The notes below the pieces were generated by a model, which saw only the letters and a list, made by a program, of their open reading frames with translations, made no database searches and was not told where the DNA came from. A stretch of 64,000 nucleotides of DNA from Pandoraea faecigallinarum (GTDB lineage Bacteria; Pseudomonadota; Gammaproteobacteria; Burkholderiales; Burkholderiaceae), in the NCBI RefSeq assembly GCF_001029105.3, contig NZ_CP011807.3, positions 5,146,001-5,210,000 of the forward strand, in the 5' to 3' direction. This document shows, piece by piece, positions 45,864 to 55,722 of this stretch (the first letter of the stretch is position 1; each line of letters starts with the position of its first letter). The position numbers were made by a program, and so were the translations under genes.

Positions 45864-48800
45864 TCAACGCGACGTCACCACCGGAATCCCCGCCAGCGTC
45901 TTGCCGTTGCTGCGTGCGTGCGCAAGGGCCTGTTCGACGGCGTCGCCCGTGGCGGGCGCGATGCCCAGACGCCCGGCAATCGTCGCTTCGATACGCTTGG
46001 CCGCCGCGAGATTCGCCAGCTTCACATGTCCGTAGCCGCGAATCTTCGCCGGGGCTTCAGCCAGTGCGACGACATCGGGCAGCGTATCGGTTGCGAGCAC
46101 GGCCAGCGCGCGTTCCACGGTGGTGCGGTAGTCCGCGATCAACTGACGCTCCATGCGGCGCTCCAGCGTGTAGCCGAAAACGTCGAGCGCACCGCCGCGC
46201 AAACCGCGCAGCTTCGCCATGCCGCGCAGCACCGGCCACAACCACGGGCCGATGGTGACCTTCTTCGGCACGCCGCCGTCCTTGCCGCGCGCGATGAGCG
46301 GCGGCGCCATATGGAATTCGAGACGGAAATCGCTGCCCGGCTTGCCTTCGAAGGTTTCTCCCAGCGCGTCGGTAAATGCCGTTTGCGCATACAGACGCGC
46401 GACTTCGTACTCGTCCTTGTACGCCATCAGACGCGACAACTGCGTTGCAACAGCACGCGAGAGACGGCCCGGCGCGCCGGCCACGCGCGTCTCCGCATCG
46501 GCCACCCGCTTCACGAACGCCGTGAACTGCGATGCATACGCAGCGCTCTGGTATTGCGTGAGCAGATCCACGCGATGGGCGACGAGCGCGTCGAACGTCA
46601 TGTCGTCCGCGACCGGCGCATGCACCGGTGCGTGCACGGCCCTGGCCGTCGTCTCGGTCAACGCGGCGGGGTCGTCCGCGGCCAGACGGCCGATGGCCAA
46701 CGCCAGCTGGTTCATCGGCACCGCGACGTTGTTCAGTTCGATGGCGCGCTGCAGCGCGTGCAACGACACCGGCACGAGTCCCAACTGCCACGCGTAACCG
46801 AGCATGATGATGTTCGAACCCATCGTGTCGCCGAGGAAGCGCTGGGCAAGCGCCTGCGCGTCGCACGCATCGAGCTTGTCGTTACCCGCGGCGTGGCGCA
46901 TCTTCTCCAGCAGCGCATCGGCGTGCAGATTCGCGTCGGGGTTCTGCACGAACGATGCGTTCGGAATCGCATGCGTGTTGACGACCACGCGCGTGCGGTC
47001 GCGACGCACGGTTTGCAACGCGTCGGCGCTCGCACCCACGACCATGTCGCACGCGAGCAGCACATCGGCCTGCTGCGTGTCGATGCGTACCTGATTGAGC
47101 GCCTGCGGCGTGTTTGCGAAACGCACGAACGACAGCACCGCGCCGCCCTTTTGCGCGAAGCCCATGAAGTCGAGTACCGAAGCGCTCTTGCCTTCGAGGT
47201 GCGCCGCCATCGTGATGAGCGCGCCGATCGTCACGACGCCCGTGCCGCCCACACCCGTGACCATGATGTCGAACGGCGCGTCGCCCGCGAGCGCGGGCGG
47301 CTGCGGCAAGGCGTTCAGACGTCCCTCGAAAGCCGCCTGATCGAACGCGGCCGCCAGCGCCTTCTTCAACTGTGCGCCCTTCACCGAAACGAAGCTCGGG
47401 CAGAAGCCGTTCACACAGGAGAAGTCTTTGTTGCAGGACGATTGGTCGATACGACGCTTACGGCCCATGGCCGTTTCCACCGGCTCGACCGACAGGCAGT
47501 TCGACGCCACACCGCAATCGCCGCAACCTTCGCAGACGGCTTCGTTGATGAACAGCCGGCGATCCGGATTCGGGAATTCGTTTTTCTTGCGACGACGACG
47601 CTTTTCCGCCGCGCACGTCTGGTCGTAGATCAATACCGTCGCGCCGGGAATTTCGCGCAGTTCGCGCTGCACGGCGTCGAGTTCGCTGCGGTGGTGGAAC
47701 GTTGTCCCCTTCGGGAACTGCCCCTCATGGCCGACGTACTTCTGCGGCTCATCGCTCACGACCACGAGCTTCGCAATGCCTTCGGCTTCCACCTGACGCG
47801 CGATCTGCGGCACCGAAATCGAGCCGTCGACAGGCTGGCCGCCGGTCATCGCCACAGCGTCGTTGTACAGGATCTTGTAGGTGATGTTCGCCTTCGACGC
47901 GACCGCCTGACGAATCGCCAGCAGCCCCGAGTGGAAGTACGTGCCGTCGCCCAGGTTCTGGAAGACGTGCGGACGCTTCGTGAAGTGCGAGTGCGCCGCC
48001 CAGTCCACACCCTCGCCGCCCATCTGAATCAGGCCGGTGGTATCGCGATCCATCCACGACGCCATGAAGTGGCAGCCGATGCCCGCCTGCGCGATGGACC
48101 CCTCGGGCACCTTCGTCGACGTGTTGTGCGGACAACCCGAGCAGAAATACGGCACGCGACGCACACCGTCCGCAGCGTTCGACAGGATGTCGTGGGCGAC
48201 GAGATCGACCACGCGCTCACGGCGGTCCAGCATCGGGCGATGCTTCGCCAGCCACTCAGCGAACACCGGCAGCACACGCGACGGACGCAATTCGCCCAGC
48301 GCGGAGAGCAATGCGCGGCCTTCGGCATCGGTCTTGCCAAGCACGACCGGACGCGCGCCCGTCGTGCGGTTGTACAGGTACTGCTTGATTTGCTGTTCGA
48401 CGACCGGACCCTTTTCCTCGATGACGAGCACTTCCTTCAGACCGGCGACGAACGTGTCAAGACGCGACATGTCCAGCGGAAACGACAGCCCCACCTTGTA
48501 GATGCGCACGCCTGCAGCCGCGAGATCGTCGACCGTGATGTCCAGACGGCGCAGCGTCTCCATCAGATCGAGGTGAGCCTTGCCGCATGTCACGATGCCG
48601 ATATCGGCGCCGGGCGCGGGCGCGATCCACTTGTCGATGCTGTTCACGCGCGAGAAGGCGCGCACGGCGTCGAGCTTGTCCGCCAGACGCGCTTCGAGGG
48701 CCAGGCTGGGCAGGTCGGGCCAGCGGTTGTGCAGGCCACCGGCCGGCGCGACGTAATCGAGCGGTTCGGCCCAGTCCGTGCGGATCTTGTCGAGATCGAC

Positions 48801-49481
48801 GGTGCCACGCGACTCGACCGTCTCGGAGATGGCCTTCAGCCCCGCCCAGGCGCCGGAGAACCGCGACAGCGCGTAGCCGTAGAGACCGAATTCGACTAGC
48901 TCGCCGATGTCTGCCGGATTGAGCACCGGCATGCTCCACGACATCATCGTGAAATCGCTCTGATGCGGCATCGACGACGACACGCAACCATGATCGTCAC
49001 CCGCCACGACGAGTACGCCGCCATGACGCGATGCGCCATAGGCGTTGCCGTGCTTGAGCGCGTCGCCTGCGCGATCCACACCGGGCCCCTTGCCGTACCA
49101 CATGCCGAACACGCCTTCGACGGTGCGCTCGGGGTCGGCCTCCACACGCTGCGTGCCCATCACGGCCGTACCGCCCAATTCCTCGTTGATGGCAGGCAGG
49201 AACTTGACGTTCGCCGCGTCGAGCAGCTTCTTCGCCTTCCACAGTTGCTGGTCCACGCCCCCGAGCGGCGAGCCGCGATAGCCGCTGATGAAGCCGGCGG
49301 TGTTCAGGCCGCGCGCGGCATCCAGTTGATGCTGCATGAGCAGAATGCGCACGAGCGCCTGCGTGCCGGTCAGAAAGATCTGGCCTTTGCGCGCGGTCAG
49401 GGCGTCGGAGAGCTGGTAATCGGGATGGGCCAGGGGGTTGGCCGTGGTCGTCGCAAGCGCGGCGCGCATGGGGGCATTCAT
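45864..49481 (-). CDS. Fused indolepyruvate ferredoxin oxidoreductase (IorA-IorB type)
   Basis: A giant 1205-residue enzyme that would decarboxylate arylpyruvates (for example indolepyruvate) to acyl-CoA, feeding aromatic amino-acid catabolism. The N-terminal half is IorA-like, with FISGYRGSPLGGVDQQLW at about 70 and the thiamine-diphosphate motif NLGDGTYFHSG at about 530. A cysteine cluster CEGCGDCGVASNC lies near 685 and CNKDFSCVNGFC near 720. The gamma-type domain begins at about 765 (IMVTGVGGTGVVTIGALI). Start ATG 49481 has AGGAG ahead. A divergent Lrp-type gene is the likely regulator. Confidence 0.92.
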   Translation of the reverse strand: MNAPMRAALATTTANPLAHPDYQLSDALTARKGQIFLTGTQALVRILLMQHQLDAARGLNTAGFISGYRGSPLGGVDQQLWKAKKLLDAANVKFLPAINEELGGTAVMGTQRVEADPERTVEGVFGMWYGKGPGVDRAGDALKHGNAYGASRHGGVLVVAGDDHGCVSSSMPHQSDFTMMSWSMPVLNPADIGELVEFGLYGYALSRFSGAWAGLKAISETVESRGTVDLDKIRTDWAEPLDYVAPAGGLHNRWPDLPSLALEARLADKLDAVRAFSRVNSIDKWIAPAPGADIGIVTCGKAHLDLMETLRRLDITVDDLAAAGVRIYKVGLSFPLDMSRLDTFVAGLKEVLVIEEKGPVVEQQIKQYLYNRTTGARPVVLGKTDAEGRALLSALGELRPSRVLPVFAEWLAKHRPMLDRRERVVDLVAHDILSNAADGVRRVPYFCSGCPHNTSTKVPEGSIAQAGIGCHFMASWMDRDTTGLIQMGGEGVDWAAHSHFTKRPHVFQNLGDGTYFHSGLLAIRQAVASKANITYKILYNDAVAMTGGQPVDGSISVPQIARQVEAEGIAKLVVVSDEPQKYVGHEGQFPKGTTFHHRSELDAVQRELREIPGATVLIYDQTCAAEKRRRRKKNEFPNPDRRLFINEAVCEGCGDCGVASNCLSVEPVETAMGRKRRIDQSSCNKDFSCVNGFCPSFVSVKGAQLKKALAAAFDQAAFEGRLNALPQPPALAGDAPFDIMVTGVGGTGVVTIGALITMAAHLEGKSASVLDFMGFAQKGGAVLSFVRFANTPQALNQVRIDTQQADVLLACDMVVGASADALQTVRRDRTRVVVNTHAIPNASFVQNPDANLHADALLEKMRHAAGNDKLDACDAQALAQRFLGDTMGSNIIMLGYAWQLGLVPVSLHALQRAIELNNVAVPMNQLALAIGRLAADDPAALTETTARAVHAPVHAPVADDMTFDALVAHRVDLLTQYQSAAYASQFTAFVKRVADAETRVAGAPGRLSRAVATQLSRLMAYKDEYEVARLYAQTAFTDALGETFEGKPGSDFRLEFHMAPPLIARGKDGGVPKKVTIGPWLWPVLRGMAKLRGLRGGALDVFGYTLERRMERQLIADYRTTVERALAVLATDTLPDVVALAEAPAKIRGYGHVKLANLAAAKRIEATIAGRLGIAPATGDAVEQALAHARSNGKTLAGIPVVTSR

Positions 49482-49708
49482 TGGGTATCTCCTGATCCCC
49501 GCGCCGGCCTGTCGCGCTGTCGTCGTGTCGACCTGCCGGCGGTGCTGCGGGGGCATGTGTTCTGTTCGTCTCGACGCGAGTACGCATAGAACGTTGACGC
49601 GTCGGTTATGCAAGCAGTGTATGGGGAGGCAGGAGAAAGATTTTTACTATTTCACTCGTTTGAGCGCACAATAAGAAACGTTTATTTCGAAAAAGGCGGT
49701 TTCCGGAA

Positions 49709-50170
49709 ATGGAATTACTCGATAACTTCGCGCGTCAGATTTTGCGTTTGTTACAGATCGATTCACGCCGCTCGGCGCAGGAACTGTCCGAAAACGTTGG
49801 CCTCTCGGCCACACCGTGCTGGCGCCGGATCAAGGACATGGAGCAAAGCGGCGTGATCCAGCGCTACACGGTGCTGCTCGACCGCGAAAAGCTCGGGCTG
49901 CATGTGTGTGCGCTGGCCCACGTGCAACTCACGCGGCACACGGAGGGGGGCACCGAGCAGTTCGAGCGGGAAATTCGCTCGTGCCCCGAAGTGACCGAGT
50001 GTTACAGCACCACCGGCGAGGCGGATTACATCCTCAAGATCGTGGCCCCGGACATCAAGGCCTACGACGCGTTTCTGCACGAACACATCTTCCGCCTGCC
50101 CGCGGTTTCCAACGTCAAGACGAGCGTGGTGCTGCGAGAGATCAAGTTCGATACGAGCCTGCCGATCTGA
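49709..50170 (+). CDS. Lrp/AsnC-family transcriptional regulator
   Basis: 153 residues. The N-terminal helix-turn-helix is DNFARQILRLLQIDSRRSAQELSENVGLSATPCWRRIKDME (5-45), followed by the RAM ligand-binding domain with CYSTTGEADYILKIVAPDI. It is divergently transcribed from the indolepyruvate oxidoreductase gene; Lrp proteins next to such genes commonly sense aromatic or branched amino acids. That link is inferred from position. Confidence 0.92.
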   Translation: MELLDNFARQILRLLQIDSRRSAQELSENVGLSATPCWRRIKDMEQSGVIQRYTVLLDREKLGLHVCALAHVQLTRHTEGGTEQFEREIRSCPEVTECYSTTGEADYILKIVAPDIKAYDAFLHEHIFRLPAVSNVKTSVVLREIKFDTSLPI

Positions 50171-50457
50171 CGGCGGGCGCCGGTGTCGCTCCGAGCGCAA
50201 ATAGGACGACGCCCATTTCAATTGCGAGGCATTCGCCCAATAATGCGAACCGCAGCGTCGTCAATCAACGCGGCAATCACCGCCCCCGCTTTGTTTTCTT
50301 CCTGCCGCGTAATCGAACACCTTCGGCTGCGGCGCCCGTATCTTTCTCGATGGCGGGGTCAAACCAGCGACCGCGATTTTGCGAGCGTGCATCAGCATGG
50401 GTGCCACCTCGCGTATCGCGAATACGGCGAAGATATCTTTACCGACGAGAAGCAGAA

Positions 50458-51705
50458 ATGACCGATAGCGTCACGTGGACTGCGGATCTTCGCCGTTGGC
50501 GAACGCTTGCGCTCACGCAAGCCGCACTCGGCCCGGAGATTTTCTCGATGGCCATTCTCGTCCTGTTTTTCCTCGAATACGCCGGGTTCAGTTTCGCCGA
50601 ATTCAGTTCGTTCACTGCGAGCCTCTTCATTCTGGGTTGGTTAATGGAGGTACCCGCGGGCGCTCTCGCGGACCGATTCGGGCGGAAGCGGTGCCTTATC
50701 CTCGGAAATGCCATCTACTGCGCGGCCATGCTCTTGCTTATCGTCGCGAAAGCCAGCGTGCCGCTGGCCGTCATAGCGTTGATGTACGCGGCAGGTAGCA
50801 GCCTTGCGAGCGGGACGTTTCAGGCAATGATGTATGAGGCGTTCGCCGCGCGTGATGCGATTCCGGCGTTTCACGCGGTCGTGGCGCGCACCACCGGTGT
50901 GGGCTTGTGGAGCGCAGCCGCAGCGGCCGCCATCGGTGGATGGATGGCGAGCTACTCGCTCGTGCTGCCCCTCATGCTGGATGCGATTGTGCTGGCGGGT
51001 CTGACCTTGTTTCTGCTTTGGCGCGTGCCCGTGCAACCGCCCCACACGATCAACGCAAGAGAAGCTCAGACCTTTTCCCATATGCTTGGCTCGGCATTGC
51101 AGGTTGCCGTGTCTTCCCGGACATGGTGTTTGCTGGCATTGGGCTTCGCGGTCACGTTTGCGTGCATTCGAGCGTCATTCAATACCTATCAACCTCTCAT
51201 GCTCGGCGCGGGAATACCGGTCGAATACTTCGGAATGACGTTCAGCGCGCTGGTCGTGGTCGGCGGGATCGTCGCCAGTCTCTTCAGCAAGGCGCCGAAG
51301 GCCTGGCTTGACAGCGGCACTGTTGACTTTGCGATCGTGGCGCTGTTTATGGCGGCGCTCGCCCCTTTGTTCTTGCCTGCGACGTCGCCCATAGCGCTAT
51401 TGGCCAGCATCGCCGCCCATCAGTTGATCCGGGGCATTTTTCCTTCGTACTACAGCTATCGCCTAAACCGCGAAATCCCGGAAGCGCTGTCGGCACGCAC
51501 GACCATGCTTTCCATAGCCAACCTGATTCGTGCCCTTTTCACGGCCGCAACGGTCTACGGGGTGGGTGAACTGACGCAAGTCTATGATTTTGCATCGGCT
51601 TACCGTTGGCTGAACGTTGGCGCGCTTGTGGCGCTGACTCTCCTTGTCGTCACCATCCGCTGGCCACAATCCCATGCTGCCGCTGCCCATACCTCAAACC
51701 GTTAG
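50458..51705 (+). CDS. MFS transporter of unknown substrate
   Basis: Twelve-helix transporter of 415 residues from ATG 50458 (MTDSVTWTADLRRWRTL). The motif A loop is VPAGALADRFGRKRCLILG (about 62-80), and several glycine/alanine-rich helices follow. It is short on charged loops and has no large insert. It stands alone between the Lrp gene and the heme operon; the substrate is not predictable. Confidence 0.82.
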   Translation: MTDSVTWTADLRRWRTLALTQAALGPEIFSMAILVLFFLEYAGFSFAEFSSFTASLFILGWLMEVPAGALADRFGRKRCLILGNAIYCAAMLLLIVAKASVPLAVIALMYAAGSSLASGTFQAMMYEAFAARDAIPAFHAVVARTTGVGLWSAAAAAAIGGWMASYSLVLPLMLDAIVLAGLTLFLLWRVPVQPPHTINAREAQTFSHMLGSALQVAVSSRTWCLLALGFAVTFACIRASFNTYQPLMLGAGIPVEYFGMTFSALVVVGGIVASLFSKAPKAWLDSGTVDFAIVALFMAALAPLFLPATSPIALLASIAAHQLIRGIFPSYYSYRLNREIPEALSARTTMLSIANLIRALFTAATVYGVGELTQVYDFASAYRWLNVGALVALTLLVVTIRWPQSHAAAAHTSNR

Positions 51706-52104
51706 CTAGTCCTCGCGGGAGGAACGCCGTTTCATGACGGCCGCAAGGGAACGGGACGTTTGTCTCGCCGTCGCCAGTCCAGCGTTCCACGATAAGGAGG
51801 CGTCGTTGGCCTTTCTCAACCGATGCACCACGCATCACCTGTTTGTCCGCATGAGAGATTGCGCGCCCGGTTCCCGAACTCAGGACGAGCCCTCCACGCC
51901 GACTTGACCGTCGGCTTTCACCTCGCTAATATGCGAATGATTCTCATTTATAAACGTCGCCAGGTCATTGCCGGATTGACGTAGATCTTCGCCAGCCGCG
52001 CCTGCCCGCGTGTGGTGGAGCGTCGCGAAGGACGCTGCCCGCATGCCGATTGCCACGAGCGCTTGCCAGCCAGCAACGGGGTTTTTTGCACTGGAGAGCG
52101 AGCA
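51706..52104. other. Intergenic region upstream of the heme operon
   Basis: About 400 bp containing the Fur-box-like site at 51931-51949; no gene is seen. Confidence 0.5.
51931..51949. promoter_or_regulatory. Fur-box-like operator of the heme uptake operon
   Basis: ATGCGAATGATTCTCATTT, in the setting CTAATATGCGAATGATTCTCATTTATAA, closely resembles the GATAATGATAATCATTATC consensus (the core AATGATTCTCATT is typical of beta-proteobacterial Fur sites). It lies 156 bp upstream of the receptor start. Iron repression of the operon by Fur is inferred. Confidence 0.75.
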
Positions 52105-54492
52105 GTGAAGCAGTCGTCGAGCGGCGGGGGCCGCGCCTTATTCTTGAGCATGCGCCGGGAACCCGGCGGCAACGCTCCGGCCAGCGCGGCGAGCCGCGGC
52201 CGGATTCCAACCTTACGGCACGGGCACGCGTCGGCGCGGCGCCGGCGTTTGCATCCGCTCGCGGGCGCAGTATTGGCGGCGTTCTGGCTGCCCGCCGCGT
52301 TCGCGCAACCGGCATCGGCCGAAGGTGCGTTACAGCTTGCCGAAGCCAATCTGCGCGAAGTGAACGTGACAGCCACGCGCACGCCGACGTCGAGCGAACG
52401 GACGCCGGCGTCCATCTCGGTCATCACCGATCAGGATCTCGAAGAGCAGCAGGCTCAGGACATCAAGGAAGCGCTGCGTTATGAACCGGGCGTGACCGTG
52501 CGCCGCGCGCCGTATCGTCCGGCTTCGGCCGCGGCAGGTGGCGGTCGCGACGGCAATTCCAGCATCAATATCCGCGGACTCGAAGGCAACCGCGTCGCGT
52601 TGTTCGAAGACGGCATCCGCCTGCCGTCCTCGTACGCCTTCGGCCCGCTCGAAGCCGGTCGTGGCGATTACATGAGCATGGACCTGCTGCGCCGCATCGA
52701 AATTCTGCGCGGTCCGGCCTCGTCGCTCTACGGCAGCGACGGTCTCACCGGTGTCGTCAACTTCCTCACCAAAGATCCGCAGGACTTGCTCGACGTGTTC
52801 GGCAAGTCGACTTACTTCTCGCTGCGTCCGTACTACAACTCGATGGACCGAAGCTTCGGCACGACTGCGCAGGCCGCGTGGGGTGGCGAGCAATGGCAGG
52901 GCATGTTGATCGTCGACGGCAACAAGGGTCACGAACTCGACGGCAAGGGCACCAACAATACCGCCAGCACGGCACGTACGACGGCGAACCCGCAGGACAC
53001 CAACGGCGATTCGGTACTCGGCAAGCTCGTGTTCAAGGCCACGCCGTTCTCGACGTTCAAGCTCACTGCCGAGAACGTGCGGCGGCGCACCGATTCGGAC
53101 GTCCTGTCCGCCGTCAGCCCGCCAACCACGCTGGGCCTGCATACCAGCGACCGGCTCGAACGCAATCGCGTGAGCCTCGACTACGACTTCAACGATGCGT
53201 CGCAGTCGTACATCCAGAACGCTCACGCCCTGCTGTATTTCCAGGACGCGAAGAACAGCCAGTACTCCTACGAAAAACGCACGGCGGGCGACCGTACGCG
53301 CGACAACACGTACAAGGAGCGCACCGTGGGCGGCTCATTGCAGGCCGAAAGCCACTTCGAGACCGGCCCGCTCGCCCACAAGCTCGTGTACGGCACCGAC
53401 GCGAGCCTCGCCTACGTGACGAGCTACCGCAACGGTACGGTGCCGGGCGTGGGCGAGTCGTTCCCGAACAAGGCGTTCCCGGACACCGACTACACGCTCT
53501 TCGGCGCGTATTTGCAGGACGAAGTCCGCTATGGCGCGCTGACCGTCACGCCGGGCATTCGTTACGACGCCTATTGGCTCTCGCCGAAGAAGAACGATCC
53601 GCTGTATGTCTCCCAGACGGCCTCGGGCGCGCTCGTGCAACCGACGGCGTCGAACGATTCCGCCTTCTCGCCGCGTCTAGCGATCATGTACGAGATCGCG
53701 CCATCGCTGATACCGTACGTGCAGTACGCACGCGGCTTCCGCACGCCCACGCCCGACCAGGTCAACAACGGCTTCTCCAACCCGGTCTACGGCTACATGT
53801 CGATCGCGAACCCGAGCCTCAAGCCGGAGACCAGCGACACACTGGAGTTGGGGCTGCGCGGACGTCTCGCGACCACCCTCGGCCCGGTCACGTACAGCAC
53901 CGCCGTGTTCGCGGGCAAATACCGCAACTTCATCTCGCAGCAGAACATCAGCGGTTCGGGCCGTCCGAACGATCCGCTCATCTTCCAGTACGTGAACTTC
54001 AGTCGCGCCAGCATTCAGGGCTGGGAAGGCCGCGCCACATGGGCGCTCAAGGGCGGCGTCACCCTGCGTACCGCCATGGCCTACACGCACGGTACGACGG
54101 AGGACGACGGCGCCCCGAGCCAGCCGCTCAACACCATCAATCCCTTCTCGATGGTCGTGGGCGTGCGCTACGAGCCGAACAGCACGTGGTTCGCGCAGGC
54201 CGACCTGATGTTCCAGGCCGCCAAGTCGCAAAGCCAGATCGCGAAGTCCTGTACGGCAGGCACGCAGCAGAACCAGAGCTGTTGGGCACCGCCCTCGTCG
54301 ATCGTGCTCGACCTGTCGGGCGGGTATCACATCAACAAAAACGCGACGATTTATGCCGGTATCTACAACGTGTTCGACCGCAAGTACTGGAACTGGTCGG
54401 ACGTCCGTAACCTCGCCGAGAACTCGACCGTCAAGGACGCGTATTCGGCCCCGGGCCGCAGCGCGGCTGTGAGCCTGAAGCTTCAGTACTGA
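52105..54492 (+). CDS. hmuR: TonB-dependent heme/hemoglobin receptor (HmuR/BhuR-like)
   Basis: Outer-membrane gated barrel of 795 residues with start GTG 52105 (GGAGAG upstream); ATG 52150 is an alternative. The N-terminal region is long and arginine-rich before the signal helix LAGAVLAAFWLPAAFAQ. The TonB-box/plug region includes REVNVTATRTPTSSERTPASISVITDQDLEEQQ and INIRGLEGNRVALFEDGIRLP. The FRAP and NPNL motifs of heme receptors appear as FRTP (RGFRTPTPDQ) and NPSL (IANPSLKPETSD). The C-terminal aromatic residue of the last strand is Tyr (KLQY). It is first of hmuR-S-T-U-V. Confidence 0.9.
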   Translation: MKQSSSGGGRALFLSMRREPGGNAPASAASRGRIPTLRHGHASARRRRLHPLAGAVLAAFWLPAAFAQPASAEGALQLAEANLREVNVTATRTPTSSERTPASISVITDQDLEEQQAQDIKEALRYEPGVTVRRAPYRPASAAAGGGRDGNSSINIRGLEGNRVALFEDGIRLPSSYAFGPLEAGRGDYMSMDLLRRIEILRGPASSLYGSDGLTGVVNFLTKDPQDLLDVFGKSTYFSLRPYYNSMDRSFGTTAQAAWGGEQWQGMLIVDGNKGHELDGKGTNNTASTARTTANPQDTNGDSVLGKLVFKATPFSTFKLTAENVRRRTDSDVLSAVSPPTTLGLHTSDRLERNRVSLDYDFNDASQSYIQNAHALLYFQDAKNSQYSYEKRTAGDRTRDNTYKERTVGGSLQAESHFETGPLAHKLVYGTDASLAYVTSYRNGTVPGVGESFPNKAFPDTDYTLFGAYLQDEVRYGALTVTPGIRYDAYWLSPKKNDPLYVSQTASGALVQPTASNDSAFSPRLAIMYEIAPSLIPYVQYARGFRTPTPDQVNNGFSNPVYGYMSIANPSLKPETSDTLELGLRGRLATTLGPVTYSTAVFAGKYRNFISQQNISGSGRPNDPLIFQYVNFSRASIQGWEGRATWALKGGVTLRTAMAYTHGTTEDDGAPSQPLNTINPFSMVVGVRYEPNSTWFAQADLMFQAAKSQSQIAKSCTAGTQQNQSCWAPPSSIVLDLSGGYHINKNATIYAGIYNVFDRKYWNWSDVRNLAENSTVKDAYSAPGRSAAVSLKLQY

Positions 54493-54612
54493 TCTTCGGA
54501 TCGGTCGTTGGAACCCGCGCCGGCGCGCACGAGTTTCCGCTCGCCGGCGCATGCCAGCCGTTGCAAGACGTCCCGAGACGCCGCCAGCAAACATGCTTTT
54601 CAAGGAATCGCC

Positions 54613-55722
54613 ATGATGAACGCTCAAAACGCCACCTCCTCCGCCCGCCCGGCATTGCCCGCGCTCGCCGACGTCAACCGTCTGCGCAGCGAATTCCAAC
54701 GTGTGAAGGCCGAACAGAACCTGCGCGATCGCGACGCTGCGGCCGCCCTCGGGGTGTCCGAAGGCGAGACGGTCGCGGCGTTCGTGGGAGAACATGTCGT
54801 GCGCCTGCGACCGGATTTCGTCGAGATCGTCGAAGCGTTCCCGGCGCTCGGACGCGTCATGGCGCTCACGCGCAACAACGCCGCTGTCCACGAAAAGGAT
54901 GGCCGGTACGAGAAGCTTTCGCATCAGGGCACCATCGGTCTGGGTCTGGGCAAGGACCTCGACCTGCGGATCTTCTATCACCAATGGGCGTATGGCTACG
55001 CGGTCGAGACGCCCACGGAGAACGGCCCGCGCCGCTCGCTGCAATTCTTCGACAAGGCGGGCACCGCGGTGCACAAGATGTTCCTGCGCGACCATAGCGA
55101 CGTCGCCGCATACGACGCGCTCGTCGCCCGCTTCCGCGCGGACGATCAGACGCCGGGTCAGCGCGTCGTGCCCACCGATGCTCCAAAAGCCGAAACGCCC
55201 GACACCGATATCGATGCCGCCGCCTTCCAGCGCGACTGGCTCGCGATGACCGACACGCATCAGTTCTTCGACATGCTCAGGCGTCATGGCGTATCGCGCT
55301 CGCAAGCGCTGCGTCTTGCCCCGGAAGGTCACGCGAAGCAGGTCGCGGCCACGTCGGTACGCGCGCTGCTCGAAGATGCCGCCGGCACCGAACTGCCGAT
55401 CATGGTGTTCGTCGGTAACGCCGGAATGATCCAGATTCACACCGGACCCGTGAGGAACATCAAGGTCATGGGTCCGTGGGTCAACGTTCTTGACCCGGGC
55501 TTCAACCTGCATCTGCGCGAAGATCTCGTCGATACCGCGTGGATCGTGCGCAAACCGACGGCAGACGGCATCGTCTCGTCGCTCGAATTGCTCGACGCCG
55601 CGGGCATGGTCATCGCCATGTTCTTCGGCGAGCGCAAACCGGGTCAGGCCGAACGCGAAGACTGGCGCGCCGCGCTGGTGCGCGTGGAGGGTTCGCACGG
55701 GGATGTGGAGGCATCAGCGTGA
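54613..55722 (+). CDS. hmuS: Hemin-degrading/transport factor HmuS
   Basis: Cytoplasmic heme-binding protein of the HemS/ChuS family, 369 residues, made of two related halves (about 30-190 and 215-355). ALGVSEGETVAAF, VMALTRNNAAVHEKDGRYE and NLHLREDLVDTAWIVRKPTADGIVSSLEL are characteristic. Candidate heme ligands are His residues such as that in AVHKMFLRDH. The start ATG 54613 follows AAGGAATCGCC. It is the cytoplasmic recipient or degrader of imported heme. Confidence 0.92.
   Translation: MMNAQNATSSARPALPALADVNRLRSEFQRVKAEQNLRDRDAAAALGVSEGETVAAFVGEHVVRLRPDFVEIVEAFPALGRVMALTRNNAAVHEKDGRYEKLSHQGTIGLGLGKDLDLRIFYHQWAYGYAVETPTENGPRRSLQFFDKAGTAVHKMFLRDHSDVAAYDALVARFRADDQTPGQRVVPTDAPKAETPDTDIDAAAFQRDWLAMTDTHQFFDMLRRHGVSRSQALRLAPEGHAKQVAATSVRALLEDAAGTELPIMVFVGNAGMIQIHTGPVRNIKVMGPWVNVLDPGFNLHLREDLVDTAWIVRKPTADGIVSSLELLDAAGMVIAMFFGERKPGQAEREDWRAALVRVEGSHGDVEASA

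Noticed and set aside
45693..48899. Long plus-strand open frame (1068 codons) opposite the indolepyruvate oxidoreductase
   Set aside because: Antisense shadow of a clearly identified enzyme; very rich in Arg and His, and no motif is recognisable.
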